This document shows positions 10,985-22,710 of a stretch of 64,000 bases of DNA, piece after piece. A model generated the notes under the pieces. That model saw nothing but the letters and a program-made list of their open reading frames with translations. It searched no databases and was not told where the DNA came from. The stretch is from contig NC_133327.1 of NCBI RefSeq assembly GCF_042186555.1, positions 328,402,300-328,466,299 of the forward strand. The letters are read 5' to 3'. The position numbers were made by a program, and so were the translations under genes. Each line of letters begins with the position of its first letter. The first letter of the stretch is position 1. Source of the DNA: Aquarana catesbeiana (lineage: Eukaryota > Chordata > Amphibia > Anura > Ranidae).

Positions 10985-11261
10985 AGCCCCTGCACAGCGA
11001 GAACTCTACGATGAGTACGTATACGCAAGATGACTAGAAAATGGTCGGCTGCTCAGAATGAAGTAACAGAACGCACTGAAGAACAGCAAGGCCTGTGAAG
11101 AGCGACCTGAAAAACAGTAACAAACAAGAACACAATGACAGAGTCAAGTGTAACTCGCTGCACACACTGAAGACCAGATACAAACCCACAAGCACAAACT
11201 GAACAGCAGAAAACGATCTGAAAACCACGAGTCTGAAAAAGCGCGAATCGTCTCTCACCAA
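10985..11261 (-). pseudogene. 5' part of the Harbinger transposase gene beyond the LINE
   Basis: Removing the LINE joins this segment to 4463, restoring continuity of the minus-strand gene upstream of SYFDTSPVHELRE. The sequence is Arg/Leu-rich in translation and has stops in every frame. I cannot assign a clean start codon, so this is treated as decayed 5' coding or leader sequence. Confidence 0.5.
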
Positions 11262-11501
11262 ACTTTTACTAACACGAGATTAGCAAAAGGAGCCCAAAGG
11301 GTGCCGTGCTTGGTTCTGAACTGACCTTTTATAGTCTCGTTGTACGTGGTGTACGTGACCGTGTTCTTGGCGATCGGAAATTCCAACAACTTTGTGCGAC
11401 CGTGTGTATGCAAAACAAGTTTGAGCCAACATCCGTCGGAAAAAATCCATGGATTTTGTTGTCGGAATGTCCGATCAATGTCCGATCGTGTGTACGGGGC
11501 A
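11262..11501. repeat. Harbinger right terminal region ending in GTGTGTACGGGGCA
   Basis: The sequence (GTGACCGTG, CAAGTTTGAGCCAACATC, CGGAAAAAATCCATGG, TTGTTGTCGGAA, CGATCGTGTGTACGGGGCA) matches the right half of the Harbinger MITE at 14,900-15,011. It ends at 11,501 just before TAA, the expected 3-bp TWA-type target. The left end is not visible with certainty. Confidence 0.65.
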
Positions 11502-11697
11502 TAATAGATGTACACTCATCTCCATGTTTGATAAGCCCCTGAAGAAAGGATAAGTTCCTGAAACGCATTGGGCCTAATTCTCAGGACTTATCCTTTCTTC
11601 AGGGGCTTATCAAACATGGAGATGAGTGTACATCTATTATGCCCCGTACACACGATCGGACATTGATCGGACATTCCGACAACAAAATCCATGGATT
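11444..11697. repeat. ~254-bp palindrome joining two Harbinger ends
   Basis: Bases 11,444-11,563 are the inverted complement of 11,583-11,697 with few differences; the loop is about 19 bases (11,564-11,582). The outer arms are Harbinger ends (...GTACGGGGCA/TAA and TTA/TGCCCCGTAC...). The inner arms (11,505-11,563) are unrelated sequence that includes a hammerhead-like motif. Confidence 0.9.
11535..11573 (+). ncRNA. Hammerhead-ribozyme-like motif, type I layout, minimal stem III
   Basis: Reading 5' to 3': stem I strand GCCC (11,535-538); core CTGAAGA (11,539-545), which fits CUGANGA; one extra A; stem II AGGA/TCCT with a 5-base loop (11,547-559); GAAA (11,560-563); a tiny stem III of A-C-GC-A-T with one C/A mismatch; T at position 17 (11,569), an allowed cleavage residue; stem I strand GGGC (11,570-573), which pairs perfectly with GCCC. 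Hammerheads with very short palindromic stem III act as dimers in Penelope-like elements and small retrozymes. Activity is not shown; the extra A before stem II is atypical. Confidence 0.6.
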
Positions 11698-11975
11698 GTG
11701 GTGGGTGGTGGTGGTGTTTTTTTCTGTCTCCCGTTCCTTTTGTCTTTTTCAATGGCTGCAAGCTTTCTTTCAGTGGTGGCATCCTTCCCCAGAATGGCCA
11801 TCACTTCCTCGTACCAGACAACCCAAGGGCTCCTGCTGCCTGTGCTGGGAGGCTCTGGTCTGTCTTTGCTGGGAAGTGCCTGACCCCCATCTGTGGTCAA
11901 CTCCTCCCGCTGGCTGTTTTCCTCCAGCAACTGGACCAGCTGGTCCTTATTCAATCCCCTGTGGTTAAGACCCAA
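11637..11975 (-). other. Unassigned ORF with SAP-like motif beside a Harbinger end
   Basis: The minus strand encodes about 95 residues before running into Harbinger terminal sequence. LNKDQLVQLLEENSQRE resembles the second helix of SAP-type DNA-binding motifs. A Pro/Ser linker follows, then a charged helix (WYEEVMAILGKDATTERKLAAIEKDKR). The end of the frame is contributed by the Harbinger terminal repeat, so the true gene is truncated by it. Transposon origin is likely because it directly abuts TGCCCCGTAC. I do not recognise the family. Confidence 0.4.
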
Positions 11976-11989
11976 TGTCCTTTGTGAAT

Positions 11990-13299
11990 GCCTCCTCAGC
12001 CAGTCACTAGCTGTAACAGTGTGGGATGAAAAACATCAGACTCTCTATTCAAAAACATATAACAACAGATATATAACTCAGGGACATTCCCTCCCCCTCC
12101 CCCTTGGATTCAGGACAGGGTAAACTGTCCAATAACAATAGACACACAGGTCAGGTGTATTCAAACTTTCTCATCAGTAAACAGTCATATCACCAGAGAG
12201 GGGCTGCTGGAGGCATCCCCCCCCCTCCACATAGACATACATCCCATAATATATTTTTCTCCCAAGGCAGACAGACACAATAGAACAATGGAATACAACC
12301 ACACCCAAAGTGACTCCCCTCACAGAAGGACTGGCAATGAAGGAGAGAATTGATTTTTTGCAGTGCAAGTGTGCTTAACCTTCTAGCACAGACAAACACA
12401 CAAGTAATTTGCTGCAAAATTGGTGATTATGCCCCAACAGTGCTTTCAAATTTCTCTCATGCAGCTGCTTTAGTGAAATGCATTTGGTAAAAGGAAAAGT
12501 TACATTTCTCTTTATTTAGAGGGTGATGGGGTTTTTGGGAGGTACATTTGTGGTAAGTTAGTTTATTTCATGTATTGTCCTTTGTATGTGTGTGTGTTTT
12601 TTCCTTTCTTTCTGTATTTAACTTAATTTTGTACCATAAATTTTTAATTGTACTTTTTTCATGTAGAAAAATATGTAAAATAATAAGCCCAACGAGGGGC
12701 TATTTTTTTGGGCACAATAACAGATGTAGGATAGTTGAAAGGATCATCTTAAAAAAATTTAAGAGAAACTTTGAGGTCTTTAATGATTAACTTCTACATT
12801 CGCTTCAATGTAGTTCCCCCAAATTTTAACACAATTTTCCTGTTTGTGTTGATATTTAAGAGCAATCAGAACTGTCAGGCTGGGTTCACATATGCTGCAG
12901 CCGCGGTTCCCATGCACGGGAGTAACGTCACACGGCTCGGCCAGGCACACAGCCGGAGTCCGCGGCCCCGGAAGGAAGAGGGGTAAAGATGGATGCTTCC
13001 TGCAGTGGGAACAGCACAGGTTTTAATTGCAGGTAAGTGCCATATAATGGGCTAGTTTGTGGTGCATACTAGCCCATTATACTTTTACTTTGCAGGGTTT
13101 GCAGGAAACAAAAAAGAGGAAGTAAAACCCATCAGGGTTTACTTCCTCTCTAAATATTGCAGTAAAAGCTAGTTTTGTTATTTTTTCTTTTAACTGGCTA
13201 TTCATTTTTATTTTATTTAGGTATATTTGATTGGAGTTCTACTTTAAGGCAAAACTTACTGGTTGACTTTTGGATACAGGGAAAAACAGTCTAGCAGGC
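11990..13299. other. No gene recognised; repeat-derived spacer with small hairpins
   Basis: No reading frame here has recognisable homology. 12,875-13,250 looks like a MITE fragment (CTGGGTTCACATATGC start). It holds two short hairpins: ATAATGGGCTAGT with its complement ACTAGCCCATTAT (about 13,036-13,071), and GAGGAAGTAAACCC-type arms near 13,117-13,158. Confidence 0.5.
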
Positions 13300-13447
13300 T
13301 TATTCAATAAAGTAGGACAAGAAGCAATCTGCTGCGCCCATTAAACCAATCAAAATCTATTATCTATTGGTTTGACTTACACATAGTGAGTTCTGATTAT
13401 TTTCTATTGGTTACTGTAGTTTGCTCCTTGTGTCTTTTATTGAATAA
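13300..13447. repeat. Small hairpin MITE (TTATTCAATAAA arms)
   Basis: The arms TTATTCAATAAAGTAGGACAAG and its decayed complement (CTTGTGTCTTTTATTGAATAA) bound 148 bp that also folds on itself around ATTGGTTTGA. No coding capacity. Bases 13,450-14,630 hold no recognised gene. Confidence 0.65.
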
Positions 13448-14634
13448 AGATATTATGTTTCCTAATATGCCTCCACCAGCTGACAAGTAGACAATCTAAT
13501 CTCTATGAATATTATTTAAATAAATAACAATGTTGCATTGGCTGGCAGGCAGGTCCTGTGGAACTACAATCCCAGCATGCCTTGTTAGCCAACGGTTATA
13601 AAGGCTGGCAGTGAACTGATATGAAAAGCTGGGACTTGTACATTCATAACACTGAGAGATCTGCTGGCCTATCACTATTTGCTGCTTACTCCTAGTTCCT
13701 AGGAAAAGTGGAGGGTTGTCAGTGAGTTCAGCAGCAGTCAGTGTGGCACCAGGCATATCAGGGAGCTTGTTATTGTTGACTTCATATAAAATTAGAACTA
13801 ATCCTATTATGGACCTTTTATAAGTTTTTTTGTGGTTGTCTGTGCCCTTGGAAAATATGCCAAATGCTTTGGATTTTAAGCTCTTTTCAAATTGTCCTAT
13901 TTAACTTATACCTTATAACTACACCTTGAATTGTAGTCAGGGAATCTTTTAAACAAATAATGCTTATGTAGAAAGAACACAATTTAAATGAGCATTAAAA
14001 TAGGCCAGGTCTAAAGTGCCCAGGAATCCTTCATGGGTCAACGAAGAAAGAACAGAGAAAAACCAACGAAGAAAGAACAGAGAAAAACTTGAGAACATGC
14101 AAAAATAAATTATTAACCATTAGACAAAAAAAAATGAAAAGTACCATACAAGTCTGAACATGTCCTCAAAAGAAATGACAACAGGGTAAACCTCTTCTGT
14201 GATGAATATATTATTGGACCACTAGAGTAGAATAATGTTTGATACAGAAGATAAATAATTGACTTACATTTATGTGGTGGCAATGACGTGTGAACATCTA
14301 CTGACTAGTTACTAGTGCAAACTCTGCCACCAATAACCTATATCTCTTATGCCATAATTCTATTGCTCTTTTCCTATTTCTGCAAGTTATGGTGTTCATT
14401 GTTGTTGTACAGTAAGCATTCTAAGAACACAGGACGGAAAGGTTAGCTTAGGACAGCCATACACGGAGCAAATTTCTTTCCTGCAACCATGGAATTTCCT
14501 CTCCATTTTCAGCCAGTATAGCAAGAATTACAGCACAATAAACAAAGACTGTCCTGGCAAGCGGCAGTACTAGCATTTGACAAAATGGAAATTGTTAGGT
14601 AACTGCTTGCTGTACACACTGTTATGCTACGTAC

Positions 14635-15011
14635 ACACAGTCGGAATTTCCGACAACAAATGTTCGATGTAAGCTTGTTGTCGGAAATTCCAAATGTGTG
14701 TAGGCTCCATTGGACATTTTCCATTGGAATTTCCGACACACAAAATTTGAGCTCTGGATCTCAAATTTTCCGACAACAAAATCCGTTGTCGTAAATTTCG
14801 ATCGTGTGTACACAATTCCAACGCACAAAGTTCCACGCATGCTCAGAATCAAGTTCGTCGCATATGTTGTACGTCACCACGTTCTTGACGTTCGGAATTT
14901 CTAACAAGATTTATGTGACCGTGTGTATGGAAGACAAGTTTGAGCCAACATCTGTGGGAAAAAAAAAACATGTATTTTGTTGTCGGAAAATCCTATTGTG
15001 TTTACAGGGCA
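14635..15011. mobile_element. PIF/Harbinger MITE
   Basis: 377 bp with terminal inverted repeats TGCTACGTACACACAGTCGG and, at the other end, CGGAAAATCCTATTGTG...ACAGGGCA. The left flank is TTA; the right flank TTC is one change from a TTA target duplication. The inside shares long stretches with the coding Harbinger ends at 90-180 and 11,340-11,500, so it is an internal-deletion derivative of that lineage. Confidence 0.75.
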
Positions 15012-15330
15012 TTCGTGTGAAATAGTGTTGTGGAGTCTGACACCATGCATATTTGTAAAATAGGCACTACATAGGGTACCAGGCACATGGGCCCCAGAGT
15101 GTTATAAAAACTTATGAAGGAGGATTTGTTTCATCTCTGTGTATCGGTGAAAAATGTTTTAAAGTGTTCTGTGACAGGGAACCAAACTTTGCTCAGTTTT
15201 CTCATCAGTAGTTTTAATGCGTTGTTTACATTGATCAATATAATGTAATTAAATTTAATGTGAATGAGCACCTAAATAATCAATTGAATTAATAAATTTA
15301 ATGTGCATCTGGCTACGCATGCCCCTGTAC

Positions 15331-16344
15331 TTAACTACTTGCCTACCGGGCCAATTTTGACATTTCTCTCATATAAGTAAAAATCTGTGTTTTTTGCTAG
15401 AAAATTACTTAGAACCCCCCAAACATTTTAACACACACACACACACACACACACATTTTAGCAGAGGCCCTAGAGAATAAAATAGTGGTAATTTCAATGT
15501 TTTTGTAACAGATGGTATTTGCGCAGCGATTTTTCAAACACAATTTTTAAAAAAGATGATGTTATGTCAAGTAAATAGATACCCAACATGCCATGCTTTA
15601 AAATTGTGCACGGTTGTGGAATGGTGTCAAACTATGGTACTTATAAATCTCCATAGGCGACACTTTAAAATTTTCTACAACTTACCAGTTTAGAGTTACA
15701 AAGGAGATCTAGTGCTAGAATTATTGCTCTTGCTCTGATGTCCGTGGTGATATTTCACATGTGTGCTTTGAACACTGTTTACATATGTGAGCGTGACCTA
15801 CGTATGCATTCACCACTGCGTGCAAGCACGGGGGGAGAGGGGGAGGGGGGGCCCTTTAAAAACTTTTTTATTAATATTATTTATTTTATTCTTTTGTTTT
15901 TTTTTTTGTTGTTTTTTTACACTGTCCCATTTTATCCCTTTTATTGCTAATCGCAAGAAATATAAACTTTCCTTGCGATAGCAATACAGCATGACAGGTT
16001 GTCTTTATTGAAAGATCTGGGGTCTTCAAAAGCAAAAGATCAAAAAAATGTTTACATGGCAAAGGAACTGGAAGTGACATCATGATGTTGCTCCGGTCCT
16101 CAAAAGGCAATAGAGGTGAGCAGAGGCCATCTTTCCAGGAACCCCCAGGAAGCGGCGGGAGGGGGGCCATTTCTAAAAAGTGATCCAGTGGCAAATTCAC
16201 CACTCGGACCACTTTAATTTGTACAGAATCGCTGGCTGAAGAAAACAATACCGGGGTTATGGCATATTGCTGCAGCCATAACACCGGTATTCCACTTCCC
16301 GACCCGGAAGTCATTTGTCTATGACCAGGTCGGCAAGTGATTAA
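15331..16344. mobile_element. TTAA-flanked nonautonomous element, copy 1
   Basis: Starts TTAACTACTTGCCTACC and ends GGTCGGCAAGTGATTAA, so both ends carry TTAA next to an inverted repeat. The interior is in inverse orientation to copies at 20.6-21.7 and 48.2-49.3 kb (shared blocks around ACATGTGTG, CGTATGC, GAGATCTAGTGCTAGAATTA). TTAA targets are typical of piggyBac and Kolobok DNA transposons; no transposase is encoded. A (CA)n run of about 24 bases lies at 15,430-15,455. Confidence 0.7.
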
Positions 16345-19090
16345 TGGATTTTGAAAGATGGAAAGGTGATTGTGTAATCAGATTGTAGAAGGTATAGTGT
16401 CAAAAAAAGTCTGACTTTAAAGTGACCCTGTTGCTATACAAAGGTTACTCCTTGTAAAAGTAAAGTAAATACTTACCCTTTCTGTTGCCCACATTCATAA
16501 ACACTAAATTTGTGAGGAATGGAGCCCTGAAATCCATTAGGATACTGACACTTATAAAAGTGTCCATATTCTGGGTCACCAGCAGCTCTCAGTGGCTCCT
16601 CCTGCTGTCTTAGTGCTAACATGATATAAAACTCTAGAATTCCAGGTTTGGTACCCATGAAGTCCATATCATTATGGAGTCTTTATGGTCTTCTTGTGTT
16701 TTAGTGGATTTCATTTGGTGCTATCATTTCCTGCTACAGTTCAAACACCTACTTGTGTAACATTATGCTCCACTGCAGTGACCATGGTGAAAATTCAGCG
16801 TTTCAAAGTTGTCTGGTAACTTGAGGCAATAAAGACCATTCCTCTTTCAGACATGGTGAAGTCTGAAGGTCCTTATTTTTCAAAATATTTAGCAAAAAAA
16901 AAAAAACAAAAAAGACTGTCTGTGGTGCATCCTGCCATGTCTATATATATTACCTAAAACAAAAATACTTAATTAGATAAGAAAACAGATTTAATTTTAC
17001 TTGCCAATTCCTATTACACTTGTTGCTGAAATTCTAGTTTCGAAATGCTGAAATTCTGTCTTACTCTCATATGCTGATACACAGGTCTATCATTATTTTC
17101 ATGGCCATGTATGAAATGTGAGATCTTTTCAAAGAGCTCTCACGAAAACAGAAACCTGAATCGTATTTCTTACAGATATAATAACTGCAGACTGAGACCT
17201 CTTATCAGGTTTCCAATGAATCACATTTATTATTAACTAGACCTCCTCGATAGCTCAGAAAAAATATACAGCTTGGGTACATTCAAATTAGTTGACTTGT
17301 TGGCTTACACAAATAGCATAATCCATGATCAAAACATGCTACAGCCTTGGCCAAAGTGCCATTGTCACTAATTCAACAAGAGGCTTAACGCACCTAAAGT
17401 GTCTGAAAGGAAAACAAATAACCAGACTCTTCTTTGGAAGACAGTTATTCAATAGTGGATACGCAAATGACAGGAGATGAATTGCAATTGAAAAAAGCGA
17501 TCATTTAAAGTTTGAGGTTTGGGGCACAGAATGCTTACAATGGCTCATCATGTCAAATCAAGTGGGGCTCACTTTGATTTGGCAACCATAGTTCCACACT
17601 CTATTTTAACTTGAGATTTATCAGGTTAGTTAAAAGAGAAGTGAGGGTTTTGTTTTTTGTTTTTTTCCCAAATCATACTTACCTAGGTGGATGCAGCGTT
17701 GGCCCAATGCCTATGTCTATGATCAAAAAGAATGATCGATATTAAAAAACATCAAAGCTTGTACAAAATATACATACATATACATACGAAAATACAACAA
17801 AAACACAACACAACAGTTTACATGAAAAATATGACAAAGATAATAATACTCTCCAGGAAAAAGTAATTTCCGATACCCGAAGCGTTTCTGGTTATACATC
17901 TTCTACGGGGGTGTAGGATAGAGGTAGATATAATCATAATTTGTTTTTACTCTAAAAAAATAAAAAGGACATTTCAAAAAGTGGTACAGACAAGAATGGG
18001 GCACGCACAGTAGCCATAGAAGTCAGATGAACAAACATGCCATTGTAAAGGGTACATACCATGCAAAATGATTCCATAAAGAAAATGGGTGAAGCAACTG
18101 TGCCAGTGGGGGTGTAGATGGACCCCAACCAAGCAATAGTAAGATCTTGGAACAAAAAAGTTCCCAGTTTGTTGTTAGTCTGATGAACAGCAGCAAATGA
18201 ATTCCAGCAATTTAGCTGAACTGACGATAAAAGGACACAGCACCAAAACTACATAAATAAAAATAAGTATAAAGAAACATTCTTACTGATAACAGGAAAA
18301 AAGAAAAAAAAGAGGAAAAAAAAAAAAAGGAAAAAGCAGAAGTGAACATTGCTTGTGATGTTTAATATGGAGCCTTGGTGACTACTGCCAAAACATATAG
18401 TATACAGAACCCGCATGTGTGTAGTGTTATAGTATAGAGAAAATACAGGGGCAAAAAATATTTGTGTGTTTACCAGTGTCTGCTGTGTAGAAAATAAGGT
18501 AGGTAGCTGGCTAGAGCTTTTAATAAGGCTCCGGGTCAGTGAGTAGCATCAGTGTGTCCTTATTTCCATAGGTATATGTCTTCCCTGAGAAGGACAAGAC
18601 ATAAATTCAGGGGACATCTAAGAATATAAATATACATGGCCATCCACAAACGGCCCATGCAGGATCTATATTAGCCATTCAGAATAAATGTACTTACAAA
18701 ATATACATGAACAGGTCCGTGTGGTTGGCGTCTCCCAGCTCTGCGGTGCCTGTCAGACTGCCAGAGCAAGGATCTATTTGTATGATGGCGCCGGACGCCC
18801 GCGCATACACATTCACTCATCGTGATCGTGCATGCGCGAGCAAATGACGAGAGGGCGCACGCGCAAGCGTCGTCAGTGCATCAGGCATAGATGGAACGCA
18901 GCTCATGTCCCCCATGAACAGGGAGGTGGTGCTATGCATCCCAGCAAAGGAACATCCCAAAGAGGCGGCGATTATTGGCAACAGATCGCGTGTATGTTAA
19001 GAAATTAGAGAAAAAATAAAACAAAATTTAAAAACAATGAAGCATGTGTCTATTTGCCAGAGTAGAGGGCTCCGTAGGAGTCAGTGATTA
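16345..19090. other. Gene-free repeat-rich spacer
   Basis: No coding homology. Contains amphibian-style short repeat pieces (AAAGTGACCCTGTTGC near 16,420; AAATCATACTTACCTAGG near 17,670), an A-rich tract at 18,296-18,332, and CpG-rich sequence at 18,780-18,900. The Tc1 element inserted at its right end. Confidence 0.5.
17875..17913 (-). ncRNA. Decayed hammerhead-like motif
   Basis: On the minus strand, stem I ACCC pairs with GGGT, GAAA is present, and a minimal stem III ACGCTT is followed by C. This matches the layout at 11.5 and 53.4 kb. The core between stem I and stem II (CCGTAGAAGATG) departs from CUGANGA and stem II is poor, so it is a degenerate relative at best. Confidence 0.3.
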
Positions 19091-19463
19091 TACAGTTGCA
19101 ATAAAAAGTATGTGAACCCTTTTGGAATGATATGGATTTCTGCACAAATTGGTCATAAAATGTGATCTGATCTTCATCTAAGTCACAACAATAGACAATC
19201 ACAGTCTGCTCAAACTAATAACACACAAAGAATTAAATGTTACCATGTTTTTATTGAACACACCATGTAAACATTCACAGTGCAGGTGGAAAAAGCATGT
19301 GAACCCCTAGACTAATGAAATCTCCAAGAGCTAATTGGAGTGAGGTGTCAGCCAACTGGAGTCCAATCAATGAGATGAGATTGGAGGTGTTGGTTACAGC
19401 TGCCCTGCCCTATAAAAAACACACAGCAGTTCTGGGTTTGCTTTTCACAAGAAGCATTGCCTG

Positions 19464-20493
19464 ATGCCTCGCACAAAAGAGCTCTCAGGAGACCTACGAT
19501 TAAGAATTGTTGACTTGCATAAAGCTGGAAAGGGTTATAAAAGTATCTCCAAAAGCCTTGCTGTTTATTTGTCTTACCGTGGACTGATGGTCTATAAATG
19601 GAGAAAGTTCAGCACTGCTGCTACTCTCCCTAGGAGTGGGCATCCTGTAAAGATGACTGCAAGAGCACAGCATTGTCTGCAAGAGACTGCCCAATGAGGT
19701 GAGGAAGAATCCTAGAGTGTCAGCTAAAGACTTACAAAAGTCTCTGGCATATGTTAACATTCCCGTTAGCGAATCTATGATTCGTAAAACACTAAACAAG
19801 GATGGATTTCATGGGAGGATACCACAGAAGAAGCCACTACTGTCCAAAAAAACATTGCTGCACGTTTACAGTTTGAACAAGAGCACCTGGATGTTCCACA
19901 GCAGTACTGGCAAAATATTCTGTGGACAGATGAAACCACAGTTGAGTTGTTTGGAAGAAACACACAACACTATGTGTAGAGAAAAAGAGGCACAGCACAC
20001 CAACATCAAAACCTCATCCCAACTGTGAAGTATGGTGGTGGGGGCATCATGGTTTGGGGCTGCTTTGCTGCATCAGGGCCTGGACAGATTGCTGTCATCG
20101 AAGGAAAAATAAATTCCCAAGTTTATCAAGACATTTTGCAGGAGAACTTAAGGCCATCTATCCACCAGCTGAAGCTCAACAGAAGATGGGTGTTGCAACA
20201 GGACAACGACCCAAAGCATAGAAGTAAATCAACAACAGAATGGTTTAAAAAGAAGAAAATACGCATTCTGGAGTGGCCCAGTCAGTCCTGACCTCAACCC
20301 GATTGAGATGCTGTGGCATGACCTCAAGAAAGCGATTCACACCAGACATCCCAAGAATATTGCTGAACTGAAACAGTTCTGTAAAGAGGAATGGTCAAGA
20401 ATTACTCCTGACCGTTGTGCACGTCCGACCTGCAACTACAGGAAACGTTTGGTTGAAGTTATTGCTGCCAAAGAAGGTTCAACCAGTTATTAA
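19464..20493 (+). pseudogene. Tc1-like transposase, frameshifted and nonsense-mutated
   Basis: ATG 19,464 begins MPRTKELSGDLRLRIVDLHK, the first helix-turn-helix. The second DNA-binding part follows (VSAKDLQKSLA, VSESMIRKTLNKDGFHGR) after a TGA at 19,695-19,697. Catalytic motifs survive in separate frames: ILWTDETTVELFG with the first Asp near 19,920-19,960, GGGGIMVWGCFAASGPG, VLQQDNDPKHRSK with the second Asp near 20,195-20,220, and NPIEMLWHDLKKAIH with Glu-type third residue near 20,298-20,340. At least one stop and two or more frameshifts separate them. An intact protein would be about 340 residues and would cut and paste the element at TA. This copy is dead. Confidence 0.88.
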
Positions 20494-20592
20494 ATCCAAG
20501 CGTTCACTTACTTTTTCCACCTGCACTGTGAATGTTTACATGGTGTGTTCAATAAAAACATGGTAACATTTAATTATTTGTGTGTTATTAGT

Positions 20593-21735
20593 TTAACCAC
20601 TTGCCGACCGCCGCACGCCGATGTACATCCAAGCTTTGGCGGCGGATATCGTTATGGCAGCGCCGTTTTCGTGCGGCGGTCGGCTTTAAGATAAAAGTGG
20701 TCTCTGCGGTGGATTCGCCATGAGGTCACTTATCGATGGCGGGAGAGGGCCCCCCTCCCACCACGCTCCGGTGCCCTCCGCCGATTACCGGAGCCATCGG
20801 TAGCGGCGGAGGCGATCGCGTCCTTCTCCGTGCTGTGCCTAGAGACGAGTGAGGCTAAGATGGCGCCCACTCGTCTCCATGACACTGCTGGGGTGGAGCG
20901 ACGTCAAAACGTCACTTCCGCCCATACGTCTTAAAAGGCACATTTTTTTCAATGTCATTTTTTTAAATTACTTTTTTTTATTGCATTTTAATGTAAATAT
21001 GAGATCTGGGGTCTTTTTGACCCCAGATCTCATATTTAGGAGGTCCTGTCATGCTTTTTTCTATTACAAGGGATGTTTACATTCCTTGTAATAGGAATAA
21101 AAGTGACACAATTTTTTTTAAAACTGTGTAAAAATAAATAAAATCATGTAAAATAAATAATTAAAAAATGTTTTTAAAAACCCCCGTCCCGACGAGCTTG
21201 CGCGCAGAAGCAAACGCATACGTGAGTAGCGCCCACATATGAAAACGGTGGTAAAACCACACATGTGAGGTATCGCCACGACCGGTAGAGTGAGAGCTAT
21301 AATTCTAGCCCTAGAACTCCTCTGTAACGCAGAACATGCAACCTGTAGTATTTTTTAAATGTCGCCTATGGAGATTTGAGGGTAAAAGTTTGACGCAATT
21401 CCATGAGCGGGCGCAATTTTGAAGCATTGGGTATCAATTTACTTGGCGTAAGATTATATTTCATAATATAAAAAAAAAAAATTGGGCTAACTTGACTGTG
21501 GTCTTTTTTTTATTCAAAAAAGTGAATTTTTTCCAAAAAAAGTGCGCTTATAAGACCGCTGCGCAAATACGGTGCAAAAAAAAGTATAGCATTGACTGCC
21601 ATTTTATTCTCTAGGGTGTTAATAAAAAACAATATATAATGTTTGGGGGTTCTAAGTAATTTTCTAGCAAAAAAAACCTGTTTTAAACATGTAAACACCT
21701 AAAATCCAAAACGAGGCTGGTCCTTAAGTGGTTAA
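20593..21735. mobile_element. TTAA-flanked nonautonomous element, copy 2 (inside the Tc1 repeat)
   Basis: TTAA at 20,593-20,596 and 21,732-21,735 bracket CCACTTGCCGACCG...GGTCCTTAAGTGG. The Tc1 left repeat shows that the uninterrupted sequence reads GTTATTAGTTTGAGCAGA, so TTAA is the target and was duplicated. An internal perfect hairpin, AATATGAGATCTGGGGTC with its complement, lies at about 20,996-21,040. No transposase is encoded. Confidence 0.88.
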
Positions 21736-22710
21736 GCAGATTGTGATTGTCTATTGTTGTGACTTAGATGAAGATCAGATCACATTTTATGACCAATTTT
21801 TGCAGAAATCCATATCATTCTAAAAAGGTTCACATACTTTTTATTGCAACTGTATAGTGCTCCTCGGATTTGGCAAACCTGCTGGTAGCTTGCCCATATA
21901 CATCCCCATAGGCAGAGTGCCACCTAGTGGGAAAAAGAAATAAGGTATGAATATGCATATCACAAGTTATTGCTGTTGTCTGGAGAAAAAAAAAAAAAAA
22001 GAGAAAATGTGAAGTAACAATGATATATTGGGACCTCCTATAGGGAAAAATTGCCCCACTTCTACTAAATTATATGTAGTATTTAATTAGGAACATGAAA
22101 CCAAAGAATGGCACTAGGATGTTTATTATATGTAGAACAGTATAAGGGGGAGAGAAAAAAATCAAATTCCCATAAATAAACTGGAAACGGTATGGAGCAT
22201 AGTAAGACATAGTTGCCAACATTGCAAAAAAAATATGGGACACTTTTTTGGCTGTAGGTGGAGCTGTATAATAATTAGGGGGTGGGACATGCGTTTGTGG
22301 GCATGGCTTAGCACGAAAAATAAAACGGCACAAAGTGGATGTGGTTTACGCAAAATAGTGGGCGTGGCTTGAATGGGTGTGGCTCAAAGGGGTGTGGTTA
22401 GAGTCTGAGATGAGTAAGGGATGGAGAGGGAAAGGGGGAGAGAGGAATAAAGGGACAGCAGCCCCAGATCCTACACAACAATAGAAATATGTGTATTCTA
22501 GAAAGTGTAACAATCAGCAGATAAAGATACTCCAAACACCTGGTGTTAGCGCTTCAATCATTCCGGCACCATGATTGTTATGGTGTCAGGATGATTGAAG
22601 CGCATTATTTCTATTATTACATTGTAATATAAAATTAAATCATTCAACTCACCATAATGCTGAATCAGTGGGATCCCTTAGCGTGTCACCTGCCACGTCG
22701 CCTGCCACCA

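Larger units (their letters stand above)
19093..21852 (+). mobile_element. Tc1/mariner transposon with long inverted repeats, TA target site
   Basis: Starts CAGTTGCAATAAAAAGTATG and ends CATACTTTTTATTGCAACTG, flanked on both sides by TA. The inverted repeats extend about 200 bp at each end (through GATTGTCTATTGTTGTGACT). The transposase gene lies at 19,464-20,493. The right inverted repeat is interrupted by a TTAA element at 20,593-21,735. Confidence 0.92.

Noticed and set aside
11581..11600. Mirror hammerhead on the minus strand of the 11.5-kb palindrome
   Set aside because: The palindrome reproduces the CTGAAGA and stem II parts, but GAAA is replaced by GAGA and no stem III or paired stem I follows.
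16795..16810. GAAACGC on the minus strand as a further hammerhead
   Set aside because: No CUGANGA-like core or stem II precedes it.
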